This document shows positions 26,972 to 35,092 of a stretch of DNA of 64,000 nt, piece by piece. Made by a program: the position numbers and the translations under genes. Within the stretch, counting starts at the first letter, position 1. Each line of letters begins with the position of its first letter. The DNA is from Streptomyces flaveolus (lineage in GTDB: Bacteria > Actinomycetota > Actinomycetes > Streptomycetales > Streptomycetaceae), in NCBI RefSeq assembly GCF_014648815.1, contig NZ_BMRV01000001.1:496001-560000 (forward strand). The letters are read 5' to 3'. The notes beneath the pieces were generated by a model. The model had not been told where the DNA came from. It did not search any database and was given only the letters and a program-made list of their open reading frames with translations.

Positions 26972-28150
26972 ATGCCGTTGACCCCTGAGGACGTGCGGAA
27001 CAAGCAGTTCACGACCGTCCGCCTCCGAGAAGGCTATGACGAGGACGAGGTCGATGCCTTCCTCGACGAGGTCGAAGCCGAACTGACCCGGCTGCTCCGC
27101 GAGAACGAGGACCTGCGTGCCAAGCTGGCCGCGGCGACGCGCGCGGCTGCGCAGAACCAGCAGAACATGCGCAAGCCCCCGGAACCGCCCCAGGATCAGC
27201 AGCAGCACCAGCAGCATCAGCAGCATCCACAGCAGCAGGGCGGCATGCCGCAGCAGGGCATGCGAGGTCCCGGCGCTCCGGTGCCCGCCGGCATATCGGG
27301 CCCGCCGCAGCAGCAGATGGGTGGCCCCATGGGTGGCCCGCCCCAGCTGCCCAGCGGTGCTCCGCAGCTGCCCGCCGGCCCCGGCGGACAGGGTGGCCCG
27401 CAGGGTCCCGGCCCGATGGGCCAGGGTCCGGGGCCGATGGGCCAGGGCCCGGGTCCGATGCAGGGCCAGATGGGTCCCGGTCCGATGGGCGGCCCCATGG
27501 GCGGTCCGCAGGGCCCCGGTGGCCCCGGCATGCCCGGCCAGGGCGGTCCCGGCGGCGACAGTGCCGCCCGTGTCCTCTCGCTCGCCCAGCAGACCGCCGA
27601 CCAGGCGATCGCCGAGGCGCGTTCCGAGGCCAACAAGATCGTCGGTGAGGCGCGTTCGCGTGCCGAGGGTCTGGAGCGGGACGCCCGTGCCAAGGCCGAC
27701 GCCCTGGAGCGGGACGCGCAGGAGAAGCACCGCGTCGCGATGGGCTCCCTGGAGTCCGCCCGCGCCACGCTGGAGCGCAAGGTCGAGGACCTGCGCGGCT
27801 TCGAGCGCGAGTACCGGACGAGGCTGAAGTCGTACCTGGAGTCCCAGCTGCGTCAGCTGGAGACCCAGGCGGACGACTCGCTCGCCCCGCCGCGTACGCC
27901 CGCGACGGCCTCGCTCCCGCCGTCCCCGGCGCCCTCGATGGCTCCGGCCGGCGCGAGTGCCCCGTCCTACGGCGGCAACCAGTCGATGGGCAGCGGGCCG
28001 AGCCAGTCCGGTCCGTCGTACGGCGGTCAGCAGCAGATGTCGCCGGCGATGACCCAGCCGATGGCGCCGGTGCGGCCGCAGGGGCCGTCGCCGATGGGGC
28101 AGGCGCCCTCGCCGATGCGCGGGTTTCTGATCGACGAGGACGACAACTGA
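26972..28150 (+). CDS. divIVA: polar growth protein DivIVA
   Basis: DivIVA marks hyphal tips and recruits the polarisome for apical growth; it is essential in Streptomyces. The 392-residue protein has the lipid-binding N-terminal domain [20 protein letters not shown] and [16 protein letters not shown], a short coiled coil, and a low-complexity Gln/His then Gly/Pro/Met linker (about residues 70-195). A second coiled coil ([20 protein letters not shown] through [13 protein letters not shown]) and a Pro/Ser/Gln tail ending GFLIDEDDN follow. The linker has short repeats of the GQGPGPM kind. The ATG at 26972 has GAGGTGAAGAG upstream. Terminated at 28184-28217. Confidence 0.97.
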   Translation: MPLTPEDVRNKQFTTVRLREGYDEDEVDAFLDEVEAELTRLLRENEDLRAKLAAATRAAAQNQQNMRKPPEPPQDQQQHQQHQQHPQQQGGMPQQGMRGPGAPVPAGISGPPQQQMGGPMGGPPQLPSGAPQLPAGPGGQGGPQGPGPMGQGPGPMGQGPGPMQGQMGPGPMGGPMGGPQGPGGPGMPGQGGPGGDSAARVLSLAQQTADQAIAEARSEANKIVGEARSRAEGLERDARAKADALERDAQEKHRVAMGSLESARATLERKVEDLRGFEREYRTRLKSYLESQLRQLETQADDSLAPPRTPATASLPPSPAPSMAPAGASAPSYGGNQSMGSGPSQSGPSYGGQQQMSPAMTQPMAPVRPQGPSPMGQAPSPMRGFLIDEDDN

Positions 28151-28183
28151 TCTGTAGTACGGCGTAGCCTTCGGCGGCGTTCA

Positions 28184-28217
28184 GGGCGGGCCCCGGGTTT
28201 TGACCCGGGGCCCGCCC
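28184..28217 (+). terminator. 15-bp hairpin terminator of the dcw operon
   Basis: GGGCGGGCCCCGGGT and its exact complement flank TTTG, 33 bases after divIVA; TTGTG follows. Confidence 0.88.
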
Positions 28218-28240
28218 TTGTGCTGTGCGGGAGCTGGTGC

Positions 28241-28271
28241 GGGGCGGGGCGGGGCGGGGCGGGGCGGGGGG
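28241..28271 (+). repeat. (GGGGC)5 tract followed by a G run
   Basis: Five direct copies of GGGGC at 28241-28265, then GGGGG and G. Any four runs satisfy the G3+N1-7 quadruplex rule. It lies between the divIVA and ileS terminators. Confidence 0.9.
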
Positions 28272-28342
28272 ACCCCACCGCCCACCCGTGCCGCCCCTGC
28301 GGCACGACTGCCCGCAGCCACGGTGGCGGTGGTGGTACGAAG

Positions 28343-28381
28343 AAAGGCCCGGGCCCCTCTGGTTGAGGGGCCCGGGCCTTT
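28343..28381 (-). terminator. 17-bp hairpin terminator of ileS
   Basis: Arms at 28343-28359 and 28365-28381 pair perfectly around TGGTT. On the minus strand the stem ends in TTT and starts right after the ileS stop. It may also stop read-through from divIVA. Confidence 0.88.
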
Positions 28382-28392
28382 CCTTGTGTTCG

Positions 28393-31300
28393 TTACTGCT
28401 TGCGGAGCTGGAACGTCAGGGACAGGCCCTCGTCCGTGAACGGGGTCCCGTACGCGTCGTCCGCCTCGCCCTGGGCGAAGTCGGTCGCGAGGACCTCGTC
28501 GGCGATCAGCGCGGCGTGCTCCGTCAGGGCGGCGGCCGTTGCCGGGTCCGTGGCCGTCCAGCGCAGCGCGATGCGGTCGGCGACGTCGAGACCGCTGTTC
28601 TTGCGGGCCTCCTGGATCAGGCGGATCGCGTCACGGGCGAGGCCCGCGCGGCGCAGCTCCTCCGTGATCTCCAGGTCGAGGGCGACCGTCGCGCCCGAGT
28701 CCGAGGCGACCGACCAGCCCTCGCGCGGCGTCTCGGTGATGATCACCTCGTCGGGAGCGAGGGTGATCGTCTCACCCTCGACCTCGACCGACGCCGTGCC
28801 CTCGCGCAGGGCGAGGGACAGGGCGGCGGCGTCCGCGGCCGCGACCGCCTTGGCGACGTCCTGGACGCGCTTGCCGAACCGCTTGCCCAGCGCACGGAAG
28901 TTGGCCTTCGCCGTCGTGTCGACCAGGGAGCCGCCGACCTCGCTCAGCGACGCGAGGGACTCGACGTTCAGCTCCTCCGTGATCTGCGTGCGCAGTTCGG
29001 GGGAGAGCGCGTCGAAGCCCGTCGCCGCGATCAGCGCGCGGCGCAGCGGCTGCCGGGTCTTGACGCCCGACTCCGCGCGCGTGGCGCGGCCCAGCTCGAC
29101 CAGGCGGCGCACCAGCACCATCTGCTTCGACAGCTCCGGGTCGATGGCCGCCAGGTCGGCCTCCGGCCAGGAGGCCAGGTGGACCGATTCCGGGGCGCCC
29201 GGCGTGACCGGCACGATCAGGTCCTGCCAGACCCGCTCGGTGATGAACGGGGTCAGCGGGGCCATGAGCTCGGTGACCGTCTCGACGACCTCGTGCAGCG
29301 TGCGCAGCGCGGCCTTGTCGCCCTGCCAGAAGCGGCGGCGCGAGCGGCGGACGTACCAGTTGGACAGGTCGTCGACGAACGCGGACAGCAGCTTGCCGGC
29401 GCGCTGGGTGTCGTAGCTCTCCAGCGCCTGGGTCACCTGGTCGGTCAGCGCGTGCAGTTCGGACAGCAGCCAGCGGTCCAGCACGGGACGCTCGGCCGGG
29501 GCCGGGTCGGCCTCGCTCGGCGCCCAGCCGGTGGTGCGGGCGTACAGGGCCTGGAAGGCGACCGTGTTCCAGTAGGTGAGGAGCGTCTTGCGGACGACCT
29601 CCTGGATGGTGCCGTGGCCGACGCGGCGGGCCGCCCACGGGGAACCGCCGGCCGCCATGAACCAGCGCACGGCGTCGGCGCCGTGCTGGTCCATCAGCGG
29701 GATCGGCTGCAGGATGTTCCCCAGGTGCTTGGACATCTTGCGGCCGTCCTCGGCGAGGATGTGGCCGAGGCAGACGACGTTCTCGTACGAGGACTTGTCG
29801 AAGACCAGGGTGCCGACGGCCATCAGCGTGTAGAACCAGCCGCGGGTCTGGTCGATGGCCTCGCTGATGAACTGGGCCGGGTAGCGGGACTCGAAGAGTT
29901 CCTTGTTCTTGTACGGGTAGCCCCACTGCGCGAACGGCATCGAGCCCGAGTCGTACCAGGCGTCGATGACCTCCGGCACGCGCGTGGCCGTCTTGCCGCA
30001 GCCGTCGTGGCGGCAGGCGAAGGTGACCTCGTCGATGTACGGGCGGTGCGGGTCGAGCGCGGACTGGTCGGTGCCGGTCAGCTCGGTCAGCTCCGCGCGG
30101 GAGCCGACGACGGTGAGGTGGTCGTCCTCGCAGCGCCAGATCGGCAGCGGGGTGCCCCAGTAGCGGTTGCGGGAGAGCGCCCAGTCGATGTTGTTGTTCA
30201 GCCAGTCGCCGTACCGGCCGTGCTTGACCGAGTCCGGGAACCAGTTGGTCTTCTCGTTCTCCTGGAGGAGACGGTCCTTGATCGCCGTCGTGCGGATGTA
30301 CCAGGACGGCTGCGCGTAGTACAGCAGCGCGGTGTGGCAGCGCCAGCAGTGCGGGTAGCTGTGCTCGTAGGGGATGTGCCTGAACAGCAGGCCCCGGGCG
30401 TCCAGGTCCTCGGTGAGCTGCTCGTCGGCCTTCTTGAAGAAGACGCCGCCGACCAGCGGGAGGCCCTCCTCGAAGGTGCCGTCCGGGCGGACCGGGTTGA
30501 CGACCGGCAGGCCGTAGGAGCGGCAGACCTTGAGGTCGTCCTCACCGAAGGCGGGGGACTGGTGGACCAGACCGGTGCCGTCCTCGGTGGTGACGTACTC
30601 GGCGTTCACCACGAAGTGGGCGGGCTCGGGGAACTCCACCAGCTCGAACGGCCGCTGGTAGGTCCAGCGCTCCATCTCGGCGCCCGTGAAGGACTCGCCG
30701 GTGGTCTCCCAGCCCTCGCCGAGGGCCTTCTCCACCAACTGCTCGGCGACGACCAGCTTCTCCTCGCCGTCGGTCGCGACGACATAGGTCACGCCGGGGT
30801 GCGCGGCGACCGCGGTGTTGGAGACCAGCGTCCAGGGGGTGGTCGTCCAGATCAGCAGCGCGGCCTCGCCGGCCAGCGGGCCGGAGGTCAGCGGGAAGCG
30901 GACGTAGACGGAGGGGTCGACGACCGTCTCGTAGCCCTGCGCCAGCTCGTGGTCGGACAGGCCGGTGCCGCAGCGGGGGCACCAGGGGGCGACGCGGTAG
31001 TCCTGGACCAGCAGGCCCTTGCCGAAGATCTCCTTCAGCGACCACCAGACGGACTCGATGTACTCGGGGTCCATCGTGCGGTACGGGTCCTGGAGGTCGG
31101 TCCAGTACCCCATGCGCGTCGTGAGCTCTTCGAAGGCGTCGGTGTGGCGGGTCACCGACTCGCGGCACTTGGCGTTGAACTCGGCGATGCCGTACGCCTC
31201 GATGTCCTGCTTGCCGGAGAAGCCCAGCTCCTTCTCCACCGCCAGCTCGACCGGCAGACCGTGGCAGTCCCAGCCGGCCTTGCGGCCCACGTGGTACCCG

Positions 31301-31530
31301 CGCATGGTGCGGAAGCGGGGGAAGACGTCCTTGAAGACGCGGGCCTCGATGTGGTGGGCGCCCGGCATGCCGTTGGCGGTGGGCGGACCCTCGTAGAACA
31401 CCCATTCGGGGCGGCCCTCGGACTGCTCCAGGCTCTTGGCAAAGATCTTCTGCTCGCGCCAGAAGTCGAGCACGGCGTGCTCGAGCGCGGGCAGGTCGAC
31501 CTGGGCGGGCACCTGACGGTACTGCGTCAT
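28393..31530 (-). CDS. ileS: isoleucyl-tRNA synthetase, IleRS2 type with GAHH signature
   Basis: IleRS charges tRNA-Ile. The 1045-residue protein has the class I Rossmann fold; the ATP signature expected as PHxGH reads PGAHH at residues 56-60. The KMSKS loop is DGRKMSKHLGN. The editing domain follows WTTTPWTLVSNTAVAAHPG, and a zinc-type CxxC...CxxC region is present (APWCPRCGTGL). The GxHH change and overall length point to the eukaryote-like IleRS2 clade, reported to be highly mupirocin-resistant. The ATG at 31530 has GGAGGAAG 6 bases upstream, and that site is sequestered in the T-box leader. Monocistronic on the minus strand, convergent to divIVA. Confidence 0.97.
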   Translation of the reverse strand: MTQYRQVPAQVDLPALEHAVLDFWREQKIFAKSLEQSEGRPEWVFYEGPPTANGMPGAHHIEARVFKDVFPRFRTMRGYHVGRKAGWDCHGLPVELAVEKELGFSGKQDIEAYGIAEFNAKCRESVTRHTDAFEELTTRMGYWTDLQDPYRTMDPEYIESVWWSLKEIFGKGLLVQDYRVAPWCPRCGTGLSDHELAQGYETVVDPSVYVRFPLTSGPLAGEAALLIWTTTPWTLVSNTAVAAHPGVTYVVATDGEEKLVVAEQLVEKALGEGWETTGESFTGAEMERWTYQRPFELVEFPEPAHFVVNAEYVTTEDGTGLVHQSPAFGEDDLKVCRSYGLPVVNPVRPDGTFEEGLPLVGGVFFKKADEQLTEDLDARGLLFRHIPYEHSYPHCWRCHTALLYYAQPSWYIRTTAIKDRLLQENEKTNWFPDSVKHGRYGDWLNNNIDWALSRNRYWGTPLPIWRCEDDHLTVVGSRAELTELTGTDQSALDPHRPYIDEVTFACRHDGCGKTATRVPEVIDAWYDSGSMPFAQWGYPYKNKELFESRYPAQFISEAIDQTRGWFYTLMAVGTLVFDKSSYENVVCLGHILAEDGRKMSKHLGNILQPIPLMDQHGADAVRWFMAAGGSPWAARRVGHGTIQEVVRKTLLTYWNTVAFQALYARTTGWAPSEADPAPAERPVLDRWLLSELHALTDQVTQALESYDTQRAGKLLSAFVDDLSNWYVRRSRRRFWQGDKAALRTLHEVVETVTELMAPLTPFITERVWQDLIVPVTPGAPESVHLASWPEADLAAIDPELSKQMVLVRRLVELGRATRAESGVKTRQPLRRALIAATGFDALSPELRTQITEELNVESLASLSEVGGSLVDTTAKANFRALGKRFGKRVQDVAKAVAAADAAALSLALREGTASVEVEGETITLAPDEVIITETPREGWSVASDSGATVALDLEITEELRRAGLARDAIRLIQEARKNSGLDVADRIALRWTATDPATAAALTEHAALIADEVLATDFAQGEADDAYGTPFTDEGLSLTFQLRKQ

Positions 31531-31836
31531 CGATCTTCCTCCGGCGGACGTACTGCCTTCCGTCGGAGGGACGAGAGCCGTAATGGCTACGTACGCCGCT
31601 GTGTGCGGCGCGCTCCCGCGGTACCACCCTCCTTGGCCCCCCGGTGCGTCGTGTGCGCCGGTGAGCCCCCTCATTGGGGTCGCGAACCGGGTCTACTCGC
31701 CGTGACCTTCCCGTCACGTCTTTCTTCCGGCGGCTCCGGGGTGATCTTCACGTCGCGCTCGCCCCCGGGCTCCCACCGTCCCCGGGTCGCTCTGGGCTGC
31801 GTACGCCGCTACTCGTCCCCATCCACGCTTTTCGCT
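31531..31836 (-). ncRNA. ileS T-box riboswitch, translational type
   Basis: The minus strand carries the T-box core AGGGTGGTACCGCG (31630-31617), whose TGGT would pair with the ACCA end of uncharged tRNA-Ile. Upstream lies a full Stem I with AGTAG, CAGAGCGA, GGTGGGAG and GTGAA-ATC-ACC. ATC at 31745-31743 is an isoleucine specifier codon. Downstream, CCCTCCG (31570-31564) complements the ileS ribosome site CGGAGG (31543-31538). No terminator stem with a U-run is seen, so control is probably by freeing the ribosome site when uncharged tRNA-Ile binds. The first base is estimated from the -10 TACACT at 31848-31843. Confidence 0.92.
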
Positions 31837-31842
31837 CCGCCC

Positions 31843-31848
31843 AGTGTA
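31843..31848 (-). promoter_or_regulatory. -10 element of ileS
   Basis: TACACT on the minus strand, upstream of the T-box. No clear -35 is visible. The 31849-32143 stretch between this promoter and the DksA-like gene holds no gene; a TCACA-ATA-TGTGA repeat is at 32118-32130. Confidence 0.5.
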
Positions 31849-32143
31849 CGGCGCCGCACGGACAGCGGCCGACCGGTTTCGGCGCCGGGGACGGCGAAGG
31901 TGTCGGGTGGCCCGGCGTGACCCGAATGCCGGGCTCCGGCGTCCGGCTCCCGGCGGGCTCCGCTGGGAGAACGGAGGGGCGGATTACCGGGCGGGGAGCT
32001 GGGCACAACGCATGCATGCTCGCCACGCGCGCGCGGTGGGCGGGCGAATCGGGCGGCGTGCCCCGTTGCCGCGGGACCCGAGTCGATTTATCGTCCCAGC
32101 ACGATTCGCGAGCAAGATCACAATATGTGAAGGGGCCGCGGCC

Positions 32144-32869
32144 ATGGTGGCGAAGAAGACCGCCGTAGAGCAGTCGGAGGCGACTGCGAAGAAGTCCGCT
32201 GCCAGGAAGACCACGGCCGCGAAGAAGACCCCGGCGAAGAAGACCGCCGCGGACAGGAGCGCGGCCGAGAACGCCACGGCGAAGAAGGCCGCGGCGAAGC
32301 GGCAGAGCCCGGTGAAGAAGAGCACGGCCGAGAAGAGCACGGCGAAGAAGGCGGGCGCGGCCGAGGCCGCGGAGCAGACGGGAGCCACGACGGTGGTTGC
32401 GAAGAAGACTCCTGGCACGGCCACGGCGGCCAAGTCCGCGGTTCCGAAGGCACGCGGCGCCGCCGCGGAGCCCGGCGACCTCGCGGTACGCCCCGGCGAG
32501 GACCCCTGGACCCCGGCAGAGGTCGAGGAGGCCCGCGGGGAACTCCAGTCCGAGGCGGACCGCCTGCGCACCGAGATCGACCAGTCGGAGCGGTCGCTGC
32601 AGGGCCTGATGCGGGACTCCGGGGACGGCGCCGGCGACGACGAGGCGGACACCGGTACCAAGAACATCACGCGCGAGCACGAACTGGCGCTGGCCGCCAA
32701 CGCCCGCGAGATGCTCACCCAGACCGAACGCGCCCTCGAACGCCTCGACGCGGGCACCTACGGCCTGTGCGAGAACTGCGGCAACCCCATCGGCAAGGCG
32801 CGCATGCAGGCCTTCCCGCGGGCCACCCTGTGCGTGGAGTGCAAGCAGAAGCAGGAACGCCGGTACTGA
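32144..32869 (+). CDS. DksA/TraR-type zinc-finger protein with histone-H1-like tail
   Basis: The 241-residue protein has two parts. Residues 1-105 are Lys/Ala-rich repeats (KKSAARKTTAAKKTPAKKTA and similar), like histone H1 or Streptomyces HU-S tails, suited to binding DNA. Residues 118-241 form a DksA-like unit: an antiparallel coiled coil (EVEEARGELQSEADRLRTEI to REMLTQTERALERLDAG) and a four-cysteine zinc finger (CENC...CVEC). DksA proteins enter the RNA polymerase secondary channel, but the acidic DxxDxA tip is not evident here. The ATG at 32144 follows AAGGGG. A role linking nucleoid binding and transcription is inference. Confidence 0.88.
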   Translation: MVAKKTAVEQSEATAKKSAARKTTAAKKTPAKKTAADRSAAENATAKKAAAKRQSPVKKSTAEKSTAKKAGAAEAAEQTGATTVVAKKTPGTATAAKSAVPKARGAAAEPGDLAVRPGEDPWTPAEVEEARGELQSEADRLRTEIDQSERSLQGLMRDSGDGAGDDEADTGTKNITREHELALAANAREMLTQTERALERLDAGTYGLCENCGNPIGKARMQAFPRATLCVECKQKQERRY

Positions 32870-32937
32870 GCCGCAGCCGGGACGCAAGGCGTGCCGTACC
32901 CTCGTCCTCAGTCAGGTACCTAGGCTGAGGGACTCAC

Positions 32938-33531
32938 GTGGCAGAGGCGGAGCGCATCATCGGTACGCCGGACACCCCGGACGCGGCGGGGGACGGACAG
33001 GAGCGGCCCGACGCCGAGCAGGAGCAGGCTCCGGAGCGCCCTCGGGGCAAGCGCCGGGTCGCCGTACTGTTCGCTGTCGCCCTGTTCGCGTACCTGCTCG
33101 ACCTGGTCAGCAAGATGATCGTGGTCGCCAAGCTGGAGCACCACGAGCCGATCGAGATCATCGGCGACTGGCTGAGGTTCGCCGCGATCCGCAACGCGGG
33201 CGCGGCCTTCGGCTTCGGCGAGGCCTTCACGATCATCTTCACGGTCATCGCGGCGGCCGTGATCGTGGTGATCGCCCGCCTCGCACGCAAGCTCCACAGC
33301 CTGCCGTGGGCGATCGCGCTCGGCCTGCTGCTCGGCGGCGCGCTCGGCAACCTCACCGACCGGATCTTCCGCTCGCCCGGCGTCTTCGAGGGCGCCGTCG
33401 TGGACTTCATCGCGCCCAAGCACTTCGCCGTGTTCAACCTCGCCGACTCGGCGATCGTCTGCGGCGGCATCCTGATCGTGATCCTCTCCTTCCGCGGCCT
33501 GGACCCGGACGGGACCGTGCACCGGGACTGA
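32938..33531 (+). CDS. lspA: lipoprotein signal peptidase LspA
   Basis: LspA (signal peptidase II) cleaves prolipoprotein signal peptides at the lipid-modified cysteine. The 197-residue protein has a hydrophilic N-terminus of about 38 residues and four membrane helices. Family motifs are [21 protein letters not shown] (catalytic Asp141) and FNLADSAIV (catalytic Asp170). The GTG at 32938 lies 11 bases after a TAGGCT -10-like hexamer embedded in a CCTCAG...CTGAGG repeat, suggesting a very short leader. A terminator-like hairpin follows and overlaps the rluD promoter. Confidence 0.95.
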   Translation: MAEAERIIGTPDTPDAAGDGQERPDAEQEQAPERPRGKRRVAVLFAVALFAYLLDLVSKMIVVAKLEHHEPIEIIGDWLRFAAIRNAGAAFGFGEAFTIIFTVIAAAVIVVIARLARKLHSLPWAIALGLLLGGALGNLTDRIFRSPGVFEGAVVDFIAPKHFAVFNLADSAIVCGGILIVILSFRGLDPDGTVHRD

Positions 33532-33539
33532 GCGCCCCG

Positions 33540-33578
33540 TGCCGGACGGGCGTGCGGGACTGTCCGCCCCGTCCGGCA
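33540..33578 (+). terminator. lspA terminator hairpin overlapping the rluD -10
   Basis: TGCCGGACGGG (33540-33550) and CCCGTCCGGCA (33568-33578) are perfect 11-bp arms. An inner GCGG/CCGC pair extends the stem. The 3' arm runs into the rluD -10 hexamer. Confidence 0.65.
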
Positions 33579-33582
33579 TACT
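33577..33582 (+). promoter_or_regulatory. -10 hexamer CATACT of rluD (leaderless type)
   Basis: CATACT is followed by 6 bases and the GTG start at 33589. There is no room for a ribosome site. Confidence 0.45.
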
Positions 33583-33588
33583 CGACGG

Positions 33589-34533
33589 GTGAGCACGCTT
33601 CCCGAGATCCGTACCCTGCCCGTGCCCGACGGCCTGGAGGGCGAGCGCGTCGACGCCGCCATCTCCCGCATGTTCGGCTTCTCCCGTACCAAGGCCGCGG
33701 AACTCGCCGCGGCGGGCAAGGTGCAGGTCGACGGATCGGTGGTCGGCAAGTCCGAGCGGGTGCACGGCGGCGCCTGGCTCGAGGTCGAGATGCCCCAGGC
33801 GCCCGCACCGGTGCAGGTGATCGCCGAGCCAGTCGAGGGCATGGAGATCGTGCACGACGACGAGGACGTGGTCGTGATCGTCAAGCCGGTCGGCGTGGCC
33901 GCCCACCCGTCGCCCGGCTGGAGCGGTCCGACCGTCATCGGGGGACTGGCCGCCGCCGGATACCGCATCTCCACGTCCGGCGCCGCCGAGCGGCAGGGCA
34001 TCGTGCACCGCCTCGACGTGGGCACCTCCGGCCTGATGGTGGTGGCGAAGTCGGAGCGGGCGTACACCTCGCTCAAGCGCCAGTTCAAGGAGCGCACGGT
34101 CGACAAGCGCTACCACACGCTCGTGCAGGGCCACCCCGATCCCACCAGCGGCACCATCGACGCCCCCATCGGCCGTCACCCCCAGCACGACTACAAGTGG
34201 GCCGTCACCGCCGAGGGCAAGCCCTCCGTCACGCACTACGACCTCATCGAGGCGTTCCGCGCAGCCTCGCTGCTCGACGTGAAGCTGGAGACCGGCCGCA
34301 CCCACCAGATCCGCGTCCACATGGCAGCCCACCGCCACCCCTGCGTCGGCGACCTCACCTACGGCGCCGACCCGACCCTGGCCAAGCGGCTGCGCCTGAC
34401 CCGCCAGTGGCTGCACGCCGTGCGGCTCGGCTTCGAGCACCCCGGCGACGGACAGTGGGTCGAGTACGCCAGCGACTACCCCGAGGACCTCCAGCAGGCC
34501 CTGGACCGGGTCCGCGAGGAGACCTACGTATGA
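33589..34533 (+). CDS. RluD-type 23S rRNA pseudouridine synthase
   Basis: The 314-residue protein has an N-terminal S4 RNA-binding domain ([20 protein letters not shown] through [11 protein letters not shown]) and an RluA/RluD catalytic domain with [16 protein letters not shown], where Asp143 is the nucleophile, plus KRYHTLVQG and [12 protein letters not shown]. It probably makes the pseudouridines of 23S helix 69, as RluD does. The GTG at 33589 appears leaderless. The stop overlaps the GNAT start (ATGA). Standard neighbour of lspA in actinobacteria. Confidence 0.93.
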   Translation: MSTLPEIRTLPVPDGLEGERVDAAISRMFGFSRTKAAELAAAGKVQVDGSVVGKSERVHGGAWLEVEMPQAPAPVQVIAEPVEGMEIVHDDEDVVVIVKPVGVAAHPSPGWSGPTVIGGLAAAGYRISTSGAAERQGIVHRLDVGTSGLMVVAKSERAYTSLKRQFKERTVDKRYHTLVQGHPDPTSGTIDAPIGRHPQHDYKWAVTAEGKPSVTHYDLIEAFRAASLLDVKLETGRTHQIRVHMAAHRHPCVGDLTYGADPTLAKRLRLTRQWLHAVRLGFEHPGDGQWVEYASDYPEDLQQALDRVREETYV

Positions 34534-35006
34534 GCACCCCCGTCTACGAGGTGCGCGTCGCCGAGGACCCCGCCGACCGGGAGGCGTGCTTCGCGGTGCG
34601 CAAGGACGTCTTCGTCGCCGAGCAGAACGTCCCGGAGGACATCGAGTACGACGCGTACGACGCCGGCGCCGTGCACGTCCTCGCGGTCCGGGAGGACGGC
34701 GTACCGCTCGGCACCTCCCGGCTGCTGCACGGCGCGGCCGCCGCGGCGAAGAACGGCGACGGGGACCCGGCCGTCGGCTCCCTCGGACGGCTCGCCGTCG
34801 TCCGGGACGCCCGCGGACTGGGCGTCGGGGCCGCGCTGGTGCGCGCCGTCGAGGACGCGGCACGCGCGCGCGGACTCACCGCGGTCGACCTGCACGCGCA
34901 GACGCACGCCCTGGGTTTCTACGAGCGACTGGGGTACCAGGCCTACGGACCGGAGTTCCCCGACGCGGGGATACCCCACCGCGCGATGCGGCGCGTCCTG
35001 CAGTAG
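34530..35006 (+). CDS. GNAT-family N-acetyltransferase
   Basis: This 158-residue single GNAT domain has the acetyl-CoA loop [20 protein letters not shown] (motif A, about residues 92-111), [18 protein letters not shown] (motif B) and an N-terminal [15 protein letters not shown] typical of the ElaA-like group. It would acetylate a small amine or a protein N-terminus; the substrate is not evident. Its ATGA overlap with the rluD stop implies co-translation. Confidence 0.9.
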   Translation: MSTPVYEVRVAEDPADREACFAVRKDVFVAEQNVPEDIEYDAYDAGAVHVLAVREDGVPLGTSRLLHGAAAAAKNGDGDPAVGSLGRLAVVRDARGLGVGAALVRAVEDAARARGLTAVDLHAQTHALGFYERLGYQAYGPEFPDAGIPHRAMRRVLQ

Positions 35007-35092
35007 CCGAGCCGGACCGGCTGGTGGGGCCGGTGACATGGCAGGCTTGGGACCCGCCGTGTGAACGCCGAGACCCCCCCGGAGCGGTGACC

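Noticed and set aside
28225..31920. A 1231-codon open frame on the strand opposite ileS
   Set aside because: It mirrors the third-position GC bias of ileS, has no ribosome site, no known motifs and an Arg/Gly/Val-heavy composition. A shadow frame.
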